From Onchocerca volvulus (Eukaryota; Nematoda; Chromadorea; Rhabditida; Onchocercidae), in assembly GCA_000499405.2 (NCBI GenBank), contig HG738139.1, forward strand, positions 4,245,561-4,309,560: DNA of 64,000 bases, written 5' to 3'. The number at the start of each line of letters is the position of its first letter. Within the stretch, counting starts at the first letter, position 1. The notes under the pieces are model-generated. The model searched no databases and was not told where the DNA came from. It saw only the letters and a program-made list of their open reading frames with translations. Made by a program: the position numbers and the translations under genes. Shown in pieces: positions 1 through 10,094 of this stretch.

Positions 1-253
1 TCTGATTAGCTGATAAAAAGATGGAAATCGAATTTGCACAATATTATCGGTAGTTTCTTTTGTACTATATATCATTTAAAATTCCTGATTTTTTAGACAT
101 GAAATGAAGAGAAAAAATGAAAAATGAGGTATAATTCTTGAGAAGAAAAATACAATTTGTGTTAAATATTGAAAAAAAAGAAAAAAAACTAAACAGTTTA
201 ATAAGGAACACAAATCAATATCCATCGAAAAATGCATAACCGTTTAGTATGCC

Positions 254-266
254 TGACCTCTGACCC
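254..266. promoter_or_regulatory. DR1-like nuclear receptor motif
   Basis: TGACCTCTGACCC is a direct repeat of the AGGTCA half-site (minus strand) with one spacer base and one mismatch. DR1 sites bind RXR/HNF4-type receptors in animals. No gene start is identified nearby, so function is unproven. Confidence 0.3.
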
Positions 267-838
267 TACACTCCTTAAAAACAACAACATCCAATAATAT
301 TATTTCATAATTCGCGCTCACAACTAAAACGCGGTAGAAAATATCTGATTGTCAACATTATTCAAATTTGTGTCTCAGTCGCAACATTCACTTTTTTTTT
401 AGTTAGCGAATGGCTTCGACGATAGAATAAAAGAAATATTCCATCTCTCTTGTTCCTTTTGACGGACTAGCTAGTGGAGGAATGGTGTCGTTTGAGAGAG
501 GACTGATGTCGTCTGAGATTTTTCCAAAATTTCTTAGAAATTAACAGGCAGTGACTCTGTTAGTTGGTCCAACTTCCCAATTTCATTCTCCCTATTTGTC
601 ATATATTTCCCGCTCATGAAATACAGAACTGAAACTTTTAATTTTATCTCCAAAATTTTCATGTTAATTTTTTTCTTAAAACTTGCTCGTTTCATTTTAT
701 TTTCAGAGTAATGTCATCGTTCATTGTTAGTCCATCGCTTAAAATGTTTTTGCAACATAATTGGAAATTTTAAATTTTCCGGAAACTTTCATTGGAATAT
801 TCAATATTTTTACACAAAAAATTTTCAAATAAAATTTT

Positions 839-1090
839 ATATAATTGTAGATAACAATACTTATTAACAGCCGAATGCTTCCAAAAAATCTTTTTTGCTT
901 TTGTCTTTCTTTTGCTACCAAATTCATTATACATCTATCAATTCATTTCTCTCTCAGCTAATCACCATCCATCATCATTAAAGTCAAATATATGTTGATG
1001 AGGAATAAAAAAAATGTAGTTTATAATTTCTGTTATCTATAATTAATATAATTGTAGATAACAATACCTATTAACAACCAAATGCTTCCA
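839..1090. repeat. 44-bp direct duplication, two copies
   Basis: The copies at 839-882 and 1047-1090 share the core ATAATTGTAGATAACAATAC followed by TATTAACA and end in AATGCTTCCA, with three substitutions visible. The intervening 160 bp is not shared. Confidence 0.7.
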
Positions 1091-2059
1091 TTTGTGATTG
1101 AACATTAAAAAAAATCAAGTTCATCAAGGTAATTACTTCATTGAATTTATTCTTTTGATTCCCAAAAATTTTCTTTTTTTCAGAATTATAATTTATATGC
1201 TTAATTTCCTGTAGCTAGTTCTTCTATCTTTCTATAAGTATTCAACGTACTTAACTATTTAAATCACTATCAAAGTGTTGACATTATTAGGTAATATTCT
1301 GATTTTAAAGGCACTTTAGAATATCCAGTGAGCCCTCAAAACTAAACGAAAACTGCATAATTTCGTTGTAGCAATCTGCACTGCCTTTCAATTACCTACA
1401 ATGTAACATTCAAATCGTTTAAATTTTATCACATAGTATTAAGATTATTTGTATCAGTCATTGATCGATAATTCTATCTTCCTGCATTATTCCCATTTCA
1501 TTTTTTCTATTATTTTTCCCGTTTTTTTTTCCTTGTTTTTTTTTTTTTTTTAATGTATGTCATGAAAGTAATTTTTGAAAGTTTCTTTATTTGAGAGTGG
1601 AACTTGGTACAGGTGAATCTGTTGTCTGATGTAATCCCTTAATATTGTCTTCTGGCAACTTGTTCAACTCATTAGCGAATTTTCAGCCATTAAATGCCAA
1701 AATTGCATATTGACATTTTCCGAAATTATAAAAATAAACATAAATCATAAACTTCAAGTGAAAAGGGCATATCGGAAAAGTTTTTTATTTTGTGACGGAG
1801 ACGAATTGTGATGAAAAAAATTTTATTGATTGATAGAGGAGCGATTCTTCGTATAAATTAAAAACAATTGTTAGAGAATATTCCGTAAATTAATCACTTG
1901 GTTATTCTTTCCTTTGTCACTCGTAGAAATTGGATAGAAGAATACTGCTCAATCTGCATTGTTAAACTGCTGCTACTGTTATGTCGATGTGAACTCCGAA
2001 TTATTGCTGTATCAACCAACTGTATCAGTCTGAATTGCTTCAGCTCCGAAATTTTGATC

Positions 2060-2222
2060 TTTTTTTTTGTTTTTTCTGAGTTTTACATATATTCTTGTAG
2101 ACAGGTAAAAAAAATTAGGTTCATCTATATAGAAACAGGCGTCTATTCGAATGCAATGTTGTATCAAAATTTCAAAGCAAGTGGTAAAGAATTTGCAACA
2201 TTGTGTCAAAAGCCACAACTGA
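2060..2222 (-). mobile_element. Helitron-like repeat, truncated inverted copy
   Basis: Read on the minus strand this matches the 5' half of the repeat at 2381-2642, sharing the blocks CTTTGAAATTTTG, CATTCGAATAG and TTTTTTTTACCTGTC, at roughly 80% identity by eye. It faces the other copy across a (TA)n tract, so the pair could fold back. Confidence 0.65.
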
Positions 2223-2228
2223 ATATAA

Positions 2229-2231
<3 letters not shown>

Positions 2232-2276
<45 letters not shown>
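2232..2276. repeat. (TA)n microsatellite
   Basis: About 22 alternating TA units lie between the two inverted Helitron-like copies. Confidence 0.9.
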
Positions 2277-2280
<4 letters not shown>

Positions 2281-2380
2281 ATGTTTGCCGCCAAAATGCT
2301 GCATCTGCGATTAACAGATAAGCAGACTGAAATCAACCAATCATTGGTTCATTGCTAGAAAATAGTCGACAATTAAACTC

Positions 2381-2642
2381 TCTGTGTAGATCAAAATGCA
2401 GATGTTCGTTGTGGCTTACAACGCAATGTTGCAAGTTCTTCACCGATTGCTTTGAAATTTTGGCACAAAATTACATTCGAATAGGCGCGTGTTTCTATAC
2501 GTGTTTCGTGTTTCTACTTTTTTTTTACCTGTCACACTCGTGACATGTAAAAGCAAGTGAGTGGACCGAATTTACTGACCACGCCTATTTCCTGCATTGA
2601 TTGCTATAGACTAACTGGACTGGCCGTGGCCAGTCCCGCTAA
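2381..2642 (+). mobile_element. non-autonomous Helitron-like element
   Basis: It starts with TCTGTGTAGATCAAAATG, which aligns base for base with the start of the element at 59393. It ends with a perfect 9-bp hairpin (GGACTGGCC, loop GT, GGCCAGTCC; 2617-2636), then CG and CTAA, followed by host T. A 5' TC, a subterminal hairpin and a 3' CTRR ending before T are the known Helitron signature. No Rep or helicase coding sequence is present, so it would depend on enzymes supplied elsewhere. The base before the 5' TC is C rather than the usual A. Confidence 0.7.
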
Positions 2643-2897
2643 TTTTTGGATATAATCCAGTTATACGATTTCGGCAAATTGTGTTTAAGGCTATAGTTTG
2701 CTAGATTACTATGAGTTTGTGCAACCATAACTTGGTCGTTGTGAAGATACGCACCCCACTCTTTTTCTTGAAATAAAATTACCCAATCCACCCGAAATTA
2801 TTTTTATTAAAATTATGTAATTCAGCATTTCCTTGAGGTTTCCTCTCTCACCTGAATGATAAGAAGGGTGTCGTTCTTATATTCATCTCGTTTATAG

Positions 2898-3208
2898 AGC
2901 GGTACGGCCGACTGCTAAATTTCATGTTATTCAAAGCATGGAAGAGGATGACGAGGATTTGGAACTAGTTATGGATAGCGATGATGAAAAAGATGAAAAA
3001 AAAGATAATATCAGTGAAAGCAGGTTCGTTAATACTTCTGGGAACATTGTAGTTTTGTTCAAAATTTATCCTTTTATTTTACAAAAATGGTGGAATCAAA
3101 TGTAAACTGAGTCGTTTTTCGAGGAAAACTCTTTATGATAATCCATATCGTCCTGAAAGTGTTTATTTGGAAATGAGTTATCAGGAAGATCCAAAATTTA
3201 AATCGTGA
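2898..3208 (+). CDS. small acidic protein, last two exons, unrecognised
   Basis: Two exons are seen: 2898-3023 and 3124-3208, joined AG|G to restore an arginine codon. Acceptors are TTTATAG before 2898 and TTTTTCGAG before 3124; the donor is AG|GTTCGT; the stop is TGA. The first ATG (2938) gives 56 residues: an acidic stretch (MEEDDEDLELVMDSDDEKDE) followed by a tyrosine/proline-rich tail (LYDNPYRPESVYLEMSYQED). The frame is open upstream of that ATG to the acceptor (AVRPTAKFHVIQS), so this may be the 3' end of a longer protein whose earlier exons I could not find. If the acceptor is a trans-splice site, the protein is complete. I do not recognise the family. It is convergent with the scramblase gene, 726 bp away. 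Confidence 0.55.
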
Positions 3209-3934
3209 TATGATAAAAATTACTTTTCCTTACTTTTTCTTGTTACAGAAATATTAAATTGTCTTTATCACATGAATACATGTTTTGACAATGAAAGATT
3301 GAAAAGATTTGTACGAAGAAAAAAAAAAGTACAGTGGTTACAGAAACTTTTGTTATCACAAGTTTGAAAATGAAAAAAGACTGAATTTATGAATTTAATC
3401 ATAAAATGCAAAAAAAAAAAAAAAATGGTAAATTTATCCCTGAAAAATTGTAATTATAAATCAAACCATTCAGATATTTTTAGAGGAATCAATTACATCA
3501 CCATCATTGCGGCTTAATTAGAAATTAGAAAGAAATTAAGAATCAACAAAATAAAATAATGAGAAAAAGACAAAGAGGAAAAATTTCCAAGTTCATGAAA
3601 CAGTTCACTGAATAATCGAATAGTTCATATGAATTCTTCCTGAAATAATGTAATTACTATTATTATCGTAATAAATGAATAAATTAGTGAGTTGAAGATT
3701 ATTACATTTGTTGACTTTATTAATTTGATGATTGGCACTGTTTATTTATTTATTTAAAACTTTTTTTCTTTTCTTTTGCTTTCCTTCCTCATATTTATTT
3801 CATAAATTATTTTTACTTCAAAAATTTCAGCTAGTAAGTCCTAACACGGAAAACTCTTTTGATAACAGAAGGCAGTTTAATGTAAATTAATATAAAAAAG
3901 TTTGATTCGAATGCAATATCATATAAGTATGAAA
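3209..3934. other. intergenic between convergent genes
   Basis: This AT-rich stretch has A-runs (for example near 3410) and no supported gene. It carries the 3' flanks of the plus gene ending at 3208 and the minus gene ending at 3935. Confidence 0.6.
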
Positions 3935-6900
3935 CTAACACTTGAAATTTGCAATAAGAAAAAGTGCTCCAAGGAGAAGCATTTTGTCCTTTGTAGTAAT
4001 ATTTCGTGGGACTAAAATATGATTTTTTTAAAATTATAATTTCGAAATGCGCAATTTACTGAGTTTTTCACTCACAACAAAAGAAATCCAAATAAATAGA
4101 AAAATAATGAAAGTATGCTAACATGAAATATTGAAATTGTCAATAGTTGGATGCTTATCACTTGTTTCTGTCCATTCTTTTATGATAATACCAATAAAAA
4201 TGTTCTTGTCCGCCATTATTACCTAATAATTGTACAATAATCCCAGAGCTTACATATGATGTTTGGTTCTATTTTGAAATTTAAGTTTTAGATTAAAGTA
4301 ACTTTTTTGTAATTAAACTGCAAGTTAATTAAATTTCTTCATTATCTAGATTGTTTTCAATAGTTTCGATATTTCTTCTCTATTAAAATATGGTGAGGAT
4401 TATCAAAATATCACGTTATCAATAATAATCTACTAGCAATGAAAGAATTGGGAAATTTACATCATATTGTATATCACAGCAACAACAAGCAAAGCAGCTA
4501 AAGTTATTAGTCGAACCAATGATAAAATATTTCGGATTCCCTTCTGCGTCTTCTACTTGATAATAAGGTCTGATGAAATTAATTTGCTGTACAACTGCAC
4601 CTATAATTTATGCAACAACTGTATTATTGTACGTCAACTGTAATAAAACATTAAGTTACAGTAGTCTGAGATTTTATTTCTTAGACTACTATGATTTACT
4701 AGTTTTTTTTTAGTACTGATGTAGCAATTAATGTCACTAAGTGATAATTTAACCGCAGGTTTGTTGAAAAGTTAAATTTTCAAAATTGTATATTTAATTT
4801 CAAAATTTCAAATTATATGATGCAAAATTTCAATTCGATATTAACGGTAACATTTCGTAAATTGACCGATAACAAGTCCTGGAGGTGATTCAATTCTTAG
4901 CTGATGAGAATTACTGGTTGAAAATATGCAGCATATTGGATGGGTACCACATCGACCACCAAAAAAACTTGAACATTTTAACAATTTTTCCATTCTTATC
5001 ATTTCCTGAATTACTTAGTTATTACATGGTACCAAGTAAGTATCACATTATATCAAATTGATGGATCAAATGCATCTTTCAAGACTATTATATAAATGTA
5101 AAAAAGTATCGGAAGTCAATAATTAAATTGAATATATTTAAATTAAAATAATGAAAGAAAATTAAGATAGAAGAAAAGTTAAAAAAAAACACTATTCTAG
5201 AATGAGGAGTCATTTATTTTCTCGAAATACATCAAAAATTCAACATTATTTTAAAAATATTAAACAAATATATATATGCTTTTTTAGAAAGATAAAAATT
5301 TAGGCTTTACTTGTCCTGTAGATGTGGTGAAATGCAACTGAGAACATTTTGCTGTTCTACAATCGCACTGACACATATTGTTAGATGTTTCAAATACATG
5401 ATAAATCTGAAATTCATAATGAATCTTTCTAATAGCTTTTTTGACACTTTTAGTTTAAGTGCTAAATTTGAAAAACAAGAAATATTGGAATATATTTCGA
5501 AATGGAATAAAACATGATATTTTATATATTGATAATAAGAATCTCAAAAAACAGCATATTCAGTTAGCAAAGTTCAGGAATTCAAAAAATTTTTTGTCAG
5601 ATAACAGTCGGTATTACAGTACTATTAAAATAAGAAACATACTATTTCCAGTATTTAGAAAATCAATGTTTTACGTCATAAATATTTTGAAATTTGGATA
5701 GTTTACATATCAGTTTTGAAAATTTTCACAATATTTACATTCCTATTATTTTTTTTCTCATTGTAAATTTCTCATTATTTAATACTAAAAATTTTACAAC
5801 TTTAGCATCTCTATGCTTGTCTTCTTATCGAAAAATGAAAAAAAAAAGAACAGAAATTGATGAATGAAATAAAAATATTACTAATTTTCCTTCGCTATCT
5901 TGGACAACATATCGATTCTTTTTGAGAAAATCAAGAAATGTATCGAATAGATTGGAATGCTACAATAAAACATTTAACGAAATGATAATTTTTAACTTAA
6001 GCTTAAATCTTATTTGCTATAAGATAGCAAATAAAATTGTTTTATTGTCTATAAATTAAATCCTTTTTAGAGCATTTAGTCAACTGTAAGACCAAATTTT
6101 TCAGAATAATTTTAAAAAACTAAAGTTTTTTAAAAGTAATCTGAAAATCTAAAATTTAAAAATGAAAACGATAACCTGTCGAATGTAAAATCGTGTGAGT
6201 GATTCAAGTTTTAGCGAGATTATATGCTCATTCATTGATAAATGATCAATTGAGAATTTATCACCAGTAATTCTTTCTTCATGATATGTTGGTTTCTCCT
6301 CTAAATATATTCGTCTTACTGTATTTAAATGATTTAACTATATATAGCATTTATAGAAAATATCAAAATATGATAGAAAGAAAATCGTACTTTTTCTATT
6401 GGTAGCTTGATCACTAATTAAATTTGATAGTTTGGCATTCTGAAAAAAGTTCATTTGTGGATAAGGTTGCTCAATAATAGCAGTGGGTGAAATAGCTGCA
6501 AAATATTCCGATTTCGAATTCGAACTATCATTTTCCGGAAAATATTCCATATCTGTATCACTTCCAGAATTATCTTCAATTCCATTATTCCCTTCCTTAT
6601 CTCGTCTTTCTGTAATTGAAATTTCGTCCTGCCTAATAGCAAATTCTATCAAAACTATTTAATAGCCAAAATTGATTCTAATTCGCTTTTATATTGATAA
6701 CATTCGCTCTCTATATGACTGTTTGCTAACTAAATGTTTATTCGAGTTAAATAAATGATATGAATAGATTCGGGTTAGCGTAAAAATTTGAGACTTTTGA
6801 ATACCAAATATCTCAAAACAGGTTAAGTCACGCAAGCAACAAAATTCTTCCATTCTACAGAAGTTCTAAATGATAAGGCACAAAATAAGGTGCAATTCAA

Positions 6901-6944
6901 GCAACATCTTGACCTTCAACCTTTACTGTTATTTTCTTTGACAT
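3935..6944 (-). CDS. phospholipid scramblase, divergent, nine exons
   Basis: Scramblases move phospholipids between membrane leaflets, usually when Ca2+ binds. Exons (minus strand): 6944-6921, 6628-6391, 6318-6176, 5959-5882, 5406-5311, 5005-4852, 4600-4461, 4222-4123, 4011-3935. All junctions are in phase and give 349 residues. Family marks in order: an acidic Ser/Asn-rich N-terminus; FYIRQ (about 131-135), as in FIKQK of relatives; NRYVVQDSEGKL; the Cys-rich MCQCDCRTAKC; ESPPGLVIG, as in the family's APPG..IG; the Cys run CFACCCCD; IIIKEWTE; and a C-terminal hydrophobic helix LLLGALFLIANF matching GACFLIDFMFF. The usual acidic Ca2+-binding segment (DADNFGIxFPLDLD) reads TIDNFNISFPRNIT, so Ca2+ control may be lost. 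The short first exon (MSKKITVK) is less certain than the rest. It has CTCTCGGTTAG just upstream, a possible trans-splice site. A divergent copy is more likely than a pseudogene, since no frame is broken. Confidence 0.9.
6010..6034. repeat. 11-bp perfect hairpin in scramblase intron 3
   Basis: TTATTTGCTAT and ATAGCAAATAA are separated by AAG. Function is unknown. Confidence 0.6.
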
Positions 6945-7339
6945 TGTCTAACCGAGAGATACCGTTTGAAAATCCAACAACAACCATATAGAAATGATCG
7001 TTAACAATAAATAAAATTTAGTTGAAATTATTAAATTTACATATTTTTTTACTTAAATTTGTATGTTAGTGCAAAACAATCTTATACGAAACTGAATATT
7101 TATATATTTAATGCAAGAGATTCAAGAGGATTTGCTTTCGATTTTAACAAATATATACGTACGTTTGCAAAATGCACGCATATATACGTGTATGTATGTT
7201 CAAATAGAAGCTTATTTGCATATGAAGGAGACATATACGGACGAAAGTTTGATGTTAACATCAATGCTTCAATTCAAGCTTCCTCCAAAGTTTCGATAAT
7301 TCCCAATCCATCCCGACTTCCGCTCTAATTACCCCACCC

Positions 7340-7352
7340 TGACCTTTGACCT
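7340..7352. promoter_or_regulatory. perfect DR1 nuclear receptor site
   Basis: TGACCTTTGACCT is two exact AGGTCA half-sites (on the minus strand) with one spacer base, the classic binding site of RXR/HNF4/COUP-type receptors. It lies 523 bp before the aip-1 ATG and about 400 bp before the scramblase ATG. Confidence 0.45.
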
Positions 7353-7706
7353 CCGGCCTTAGACCTCTCTTCAGAGCAGAAATTCACAGCAAAAATCCAT
7401 GATCTTAAGAGGTTACGGTCACTTTTAATGTTGCCAACAAAATTCGAGCATACGCCGCACGAATATTCCAACGATTTTTGACTGATGATTTGTCATTTAT
7501 GACTTGAAGTGTTGTGATTTTGAAATATTTTTTCGAGAATATTCTGGGGGGGAGGAGTACTTTTCTTAAATGGTATAAAAATTATTTCGTTTATAATATG
7601 ACATATTTTTGCTGTCTGTTTTGCCGTTTTTCCATTAAAATGTGGAGGATTGTTGTTTTGGGAATTTTCCGTTCACTCATAACGACAATCTCCTTTTAAT
7701 CATGTT

Positions 7707-7800
7707 TAATTACGTAACCAAACATAATCACGTACCAAAACGTAATCACGTAACCATTTCATTTCAGTCACATAGCCACATTTTGTTTTAATCACGTAAT
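7707..7800. promoter_or_regulatory. array of TAATCACGTAACC boxes
   Basis: Copies begin at 7707 (TAATTACGTAACC), 7725 (TAATCACGTACC), 7743 (TAATCACGTAACC) and 7789 (TAATCACGTAAT), with a decayed one near 7765. The first three are 18 bp apart. CACGTA is the reverse of TACGTG, the core site reported for HIF-1 in worms; the first copy instead resembles a bZIP TTACGTAA site. The array ends 75 bp before the aip-1 start. Confidence 0.45.
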
Positions 7801-7874
7801 TACTTGGCAGTCATTCTGAGATTTAAAAATTTTGTTTACATGAAGTATTTTTTTTTCAGATAAAATATTATCAA

Positions 7875-10094
7875 ATGGCAGAATTTCCGGGTTTTGGCCG
7901 TCATTGTAACTTTGATGGCTGTAATTTATTAGGTAATTTCTTCATTATTCATAAGTTTTAACCGTTTCATGTGAATTTATGTCAGCAGCATTAATAGCAT
8001 ATCATTTAAAGTTATTGGTTGACAGTCACTGTGAACAAATAATCGACAGATCATTTTTGGTAGATATGTTATCCTAAGTTATATTTATCTTACACTTTAA
8101 GTCCTTTCTTTATAACTATAATTGATACGGAAAAATTTGATGAGTATAATATTAATTAATGAATTAGCTTCACATTTAATAGTATTTGTAACTTATTTAA
8201 AAAGAAAATATCCCTATCACGTTTTCTTCATTACATTTTAAATACTGTGTTGAGGGTCATCGCTATCTGGTAGTATGCAAATAAATAATTTAATAAGATT
8301 GTAAAATAGCATTAATGTAATCATCAAAATATGTCTATTTTTGCTGAATAAGATATGCATGATGATACGTTCGAAGCTGATCATTTTTTGCCCGAGCTTG
8401 CTATATGAATGAGTTTTGAATTTGCAATAGGTTTTAAAATTTCATGATAAATTTTAAAATCCATTATGCATTTGTGGCATGTTATTTTTCATTCTCATCA
8501 ATATCTTATGATGCATATAATTTTAAGATTTTCTTCCGATTCGATGTGATGCTTGTAAGAAAGATTTTTGTGGTTCGCACTACTCGTATGAATCACATTG
8601 CTGTCATTCTTCCTATAAAAAGGTATTATTTTCTGTTTATTGTTATTAAAATTTAGTCTCGAAAAAATTCTGTTGAATTTCTTCAATTTCATTATGCTTA
8701 CATGGAAAGAGATGTTTTTATCATTAGCGCTCAGTTTGTCGAATTTTTAGGACATGCAAGTGCCAGTATGCCCGTTGTGTAGTAAACCAATTCCAATAGC
8801 ACGAGGAGAACCTCCTGATAAACGAGTTAGCGATCACATCGATTCGAATTGTAAATCAAATCCTGCCATTGCACTAAAAGGAAAAATTTATACTTATCAT
8901 TGTTCACAACGAAATTGCAAGAAAAGAGAGGTATTTTTTAAAATTTCTTTCCCGAATTGAAGAGTGAATATATATATGTTTGTTTTGTGATTAACCTAAA
9001 GAAAGTTGATTGGGTTATGGCACATGCTATTTTCGTTTATTTTATTTCATTTTATTTCTTGTTTCTTTTTTCTATTTAATTGATTATTTTGCTTTGCATT
9101 ATGTAGATGAAAGTATTATCTCGGTAATAATTAACAAATTTTATAGCAAATAGAAATAAATAAGAAGCTCAGATATTTTGAGAAATCAAAAATTCGGTTT
9201 TTTGAATTCGAGTATTTGATTTCTTCATATGGTACTTTCAAGCGATGCTGGCAATCGATTATCAAATAAAATGAAATTAAATTGCGTTTTCAGCTCGTTT
9301 CTATTAAATGTAATCAATGTGGACAAAATTTTTGCCTGAAGCATCGATTTCCAGCCGATCACGATTGTATGGAAATAAAAAACGAAAAAACACTCTCAAA
9401 TGCAGCGTATGTTTCATTATTATTTCTTTATTTTTGTTTAATTGATGCCAATTCTTTTTTGATCAGACATTTATGAATTTAATAACGACATATCTGCATC
9501 AACTTATTTAAAGCGTCATATCAATTACAGATTAACTGCATTACATTGCAATAAAAAGAGTTACCGGAATGAATCAGTCATAAAAGAATCGGACAATGGT
9601 CGTCTGTCATCGGTGAATTCAGTGGTGTGTTCATTTTTTGCTCAGATAAAATTTTATTTTCTATTATTTTAATCGTATGCGTTTTCTTTTTAATGTGATT
9701 TGTGAAATTGAAAGCATTAAATTTCCATTGTTGAAGCTAAGTTGCATCATATTTTTAGTCAGAAGATGAAACCCTAGCGCAAGCGCTGCAGGAAATTTTA
9801 TATAACTCTGATGATTACATGACTCCAGAAGAACGTGACCGAGCTATTGGAGACGAAATGCAAAGGATGGAATATCAGTAAGTTGTTAAATTGGTTGTTT
9901 TGAAGTAACTTCGTTCCATATATCAGAGGCTTTGATGATTGTGTCGGTGAAAATTTTTTAATAAACTAGCGGAAAAGATATTCAAGTGAAAATTCAAATA
10001 TTATATAATCATATTTGACTTTTTAAAAGTTTTCAGGCAGCAATTTCAACGCGTTCCTACGAATTCAAATCACCAAAGATGCACTGTTTCATGA
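7875..10094 (+). CDS. aip-1: AN1-type zinc finger protein, AIRAPL/ZFAND2 orthologue
   Basis: The family binds the proteasome and p97 and helps clear misfolded proteins, notably after arsenite stress. Seven exons: 7875-7932, 8528-8622, 8751-8930, 9294-9406, 9531-9624, 9759-9877, 10037-10094. All phases agree and give 238 residues. The start MAEFPGFGRHC fits the family's MxEFPxLGxHC. The first AN1 finger uses C11, C16, C26, C29, C34, H37, H43 and C44. VPVCPLCSKPIPIARGE and DHID follow (55-82). The second AN1 finger is C102, C107, C117, C120, C125, H128, H134, C136. A ubiquitin-interacting-motif-like segment EDETLAQALQEIL sits at 182-194. The last four residues CTVS form a CaaX box (serine favours farnesylation), as in AIRAPL and the worm protein but not mammalian AIRAP. 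A strong acceptor ends at 7859, so the mRNA is probably trans-spliced 15 bases before the ATG. Confidence 0.95.

Larger units (their letters stand above)
1..2059. other. non-coding AT-rich stretch with a GC-richer island
   Basis: No gene is supported here. Positions 404-560 are GC-richer and open on both strands: the plus strand reads to a stop at about 543, the minus strand to a stop at about 404. Neither has a convincing splice junction, so no strand can be chosen. A DR1-type motif lies at 254-266, and a 44-bp sequence occurs twice (839-882 and 1047-1090). Confidence 0.5.
6945..7874. promoter_or_regulatory. shared divergent promoter, scramblase / aip-1
   Basis: This is the 930-bp space between the minus-strand scramblase start and the plus-strand aip-1 start. 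It holds a perfect DR1 (7340-7352), a TACGTG at about 7184, a cluster of AATCACGTA boxes (7707-7800) and the trans-splice acceptor of aip-1 (TTTTTTTTCAG ending 7859). An 89-codon open frame at 7059-7328 has no family marks and a repetitive ATATACGT section, so I do not call it a gene. Confidence 0.5.

Noticed and set aside
1590..1670. Minus-strand frame NELNKLPEDNIKGLHQ resembling the start of a BET-protein ET domain
   Set aside because: The resemblance covers about nine residues, no good acceptor precedes it, and a stop follows soon after; chance is likely.
1898..2278. 126-codon plus-strand frame ending in poly-Ile/Tyr
   Set aside because: The end is translated from the (TA)n tract and the body is the antisense of the inverted Helitron-like copy.
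7059..7328. 89-codon plus-strand frame in the divergent promoter
   Set aside because: It contains repeated ATATACGT sequence, has no acceptor before the ATG, no recognisable motif, and overlaps the regulatory motifs.
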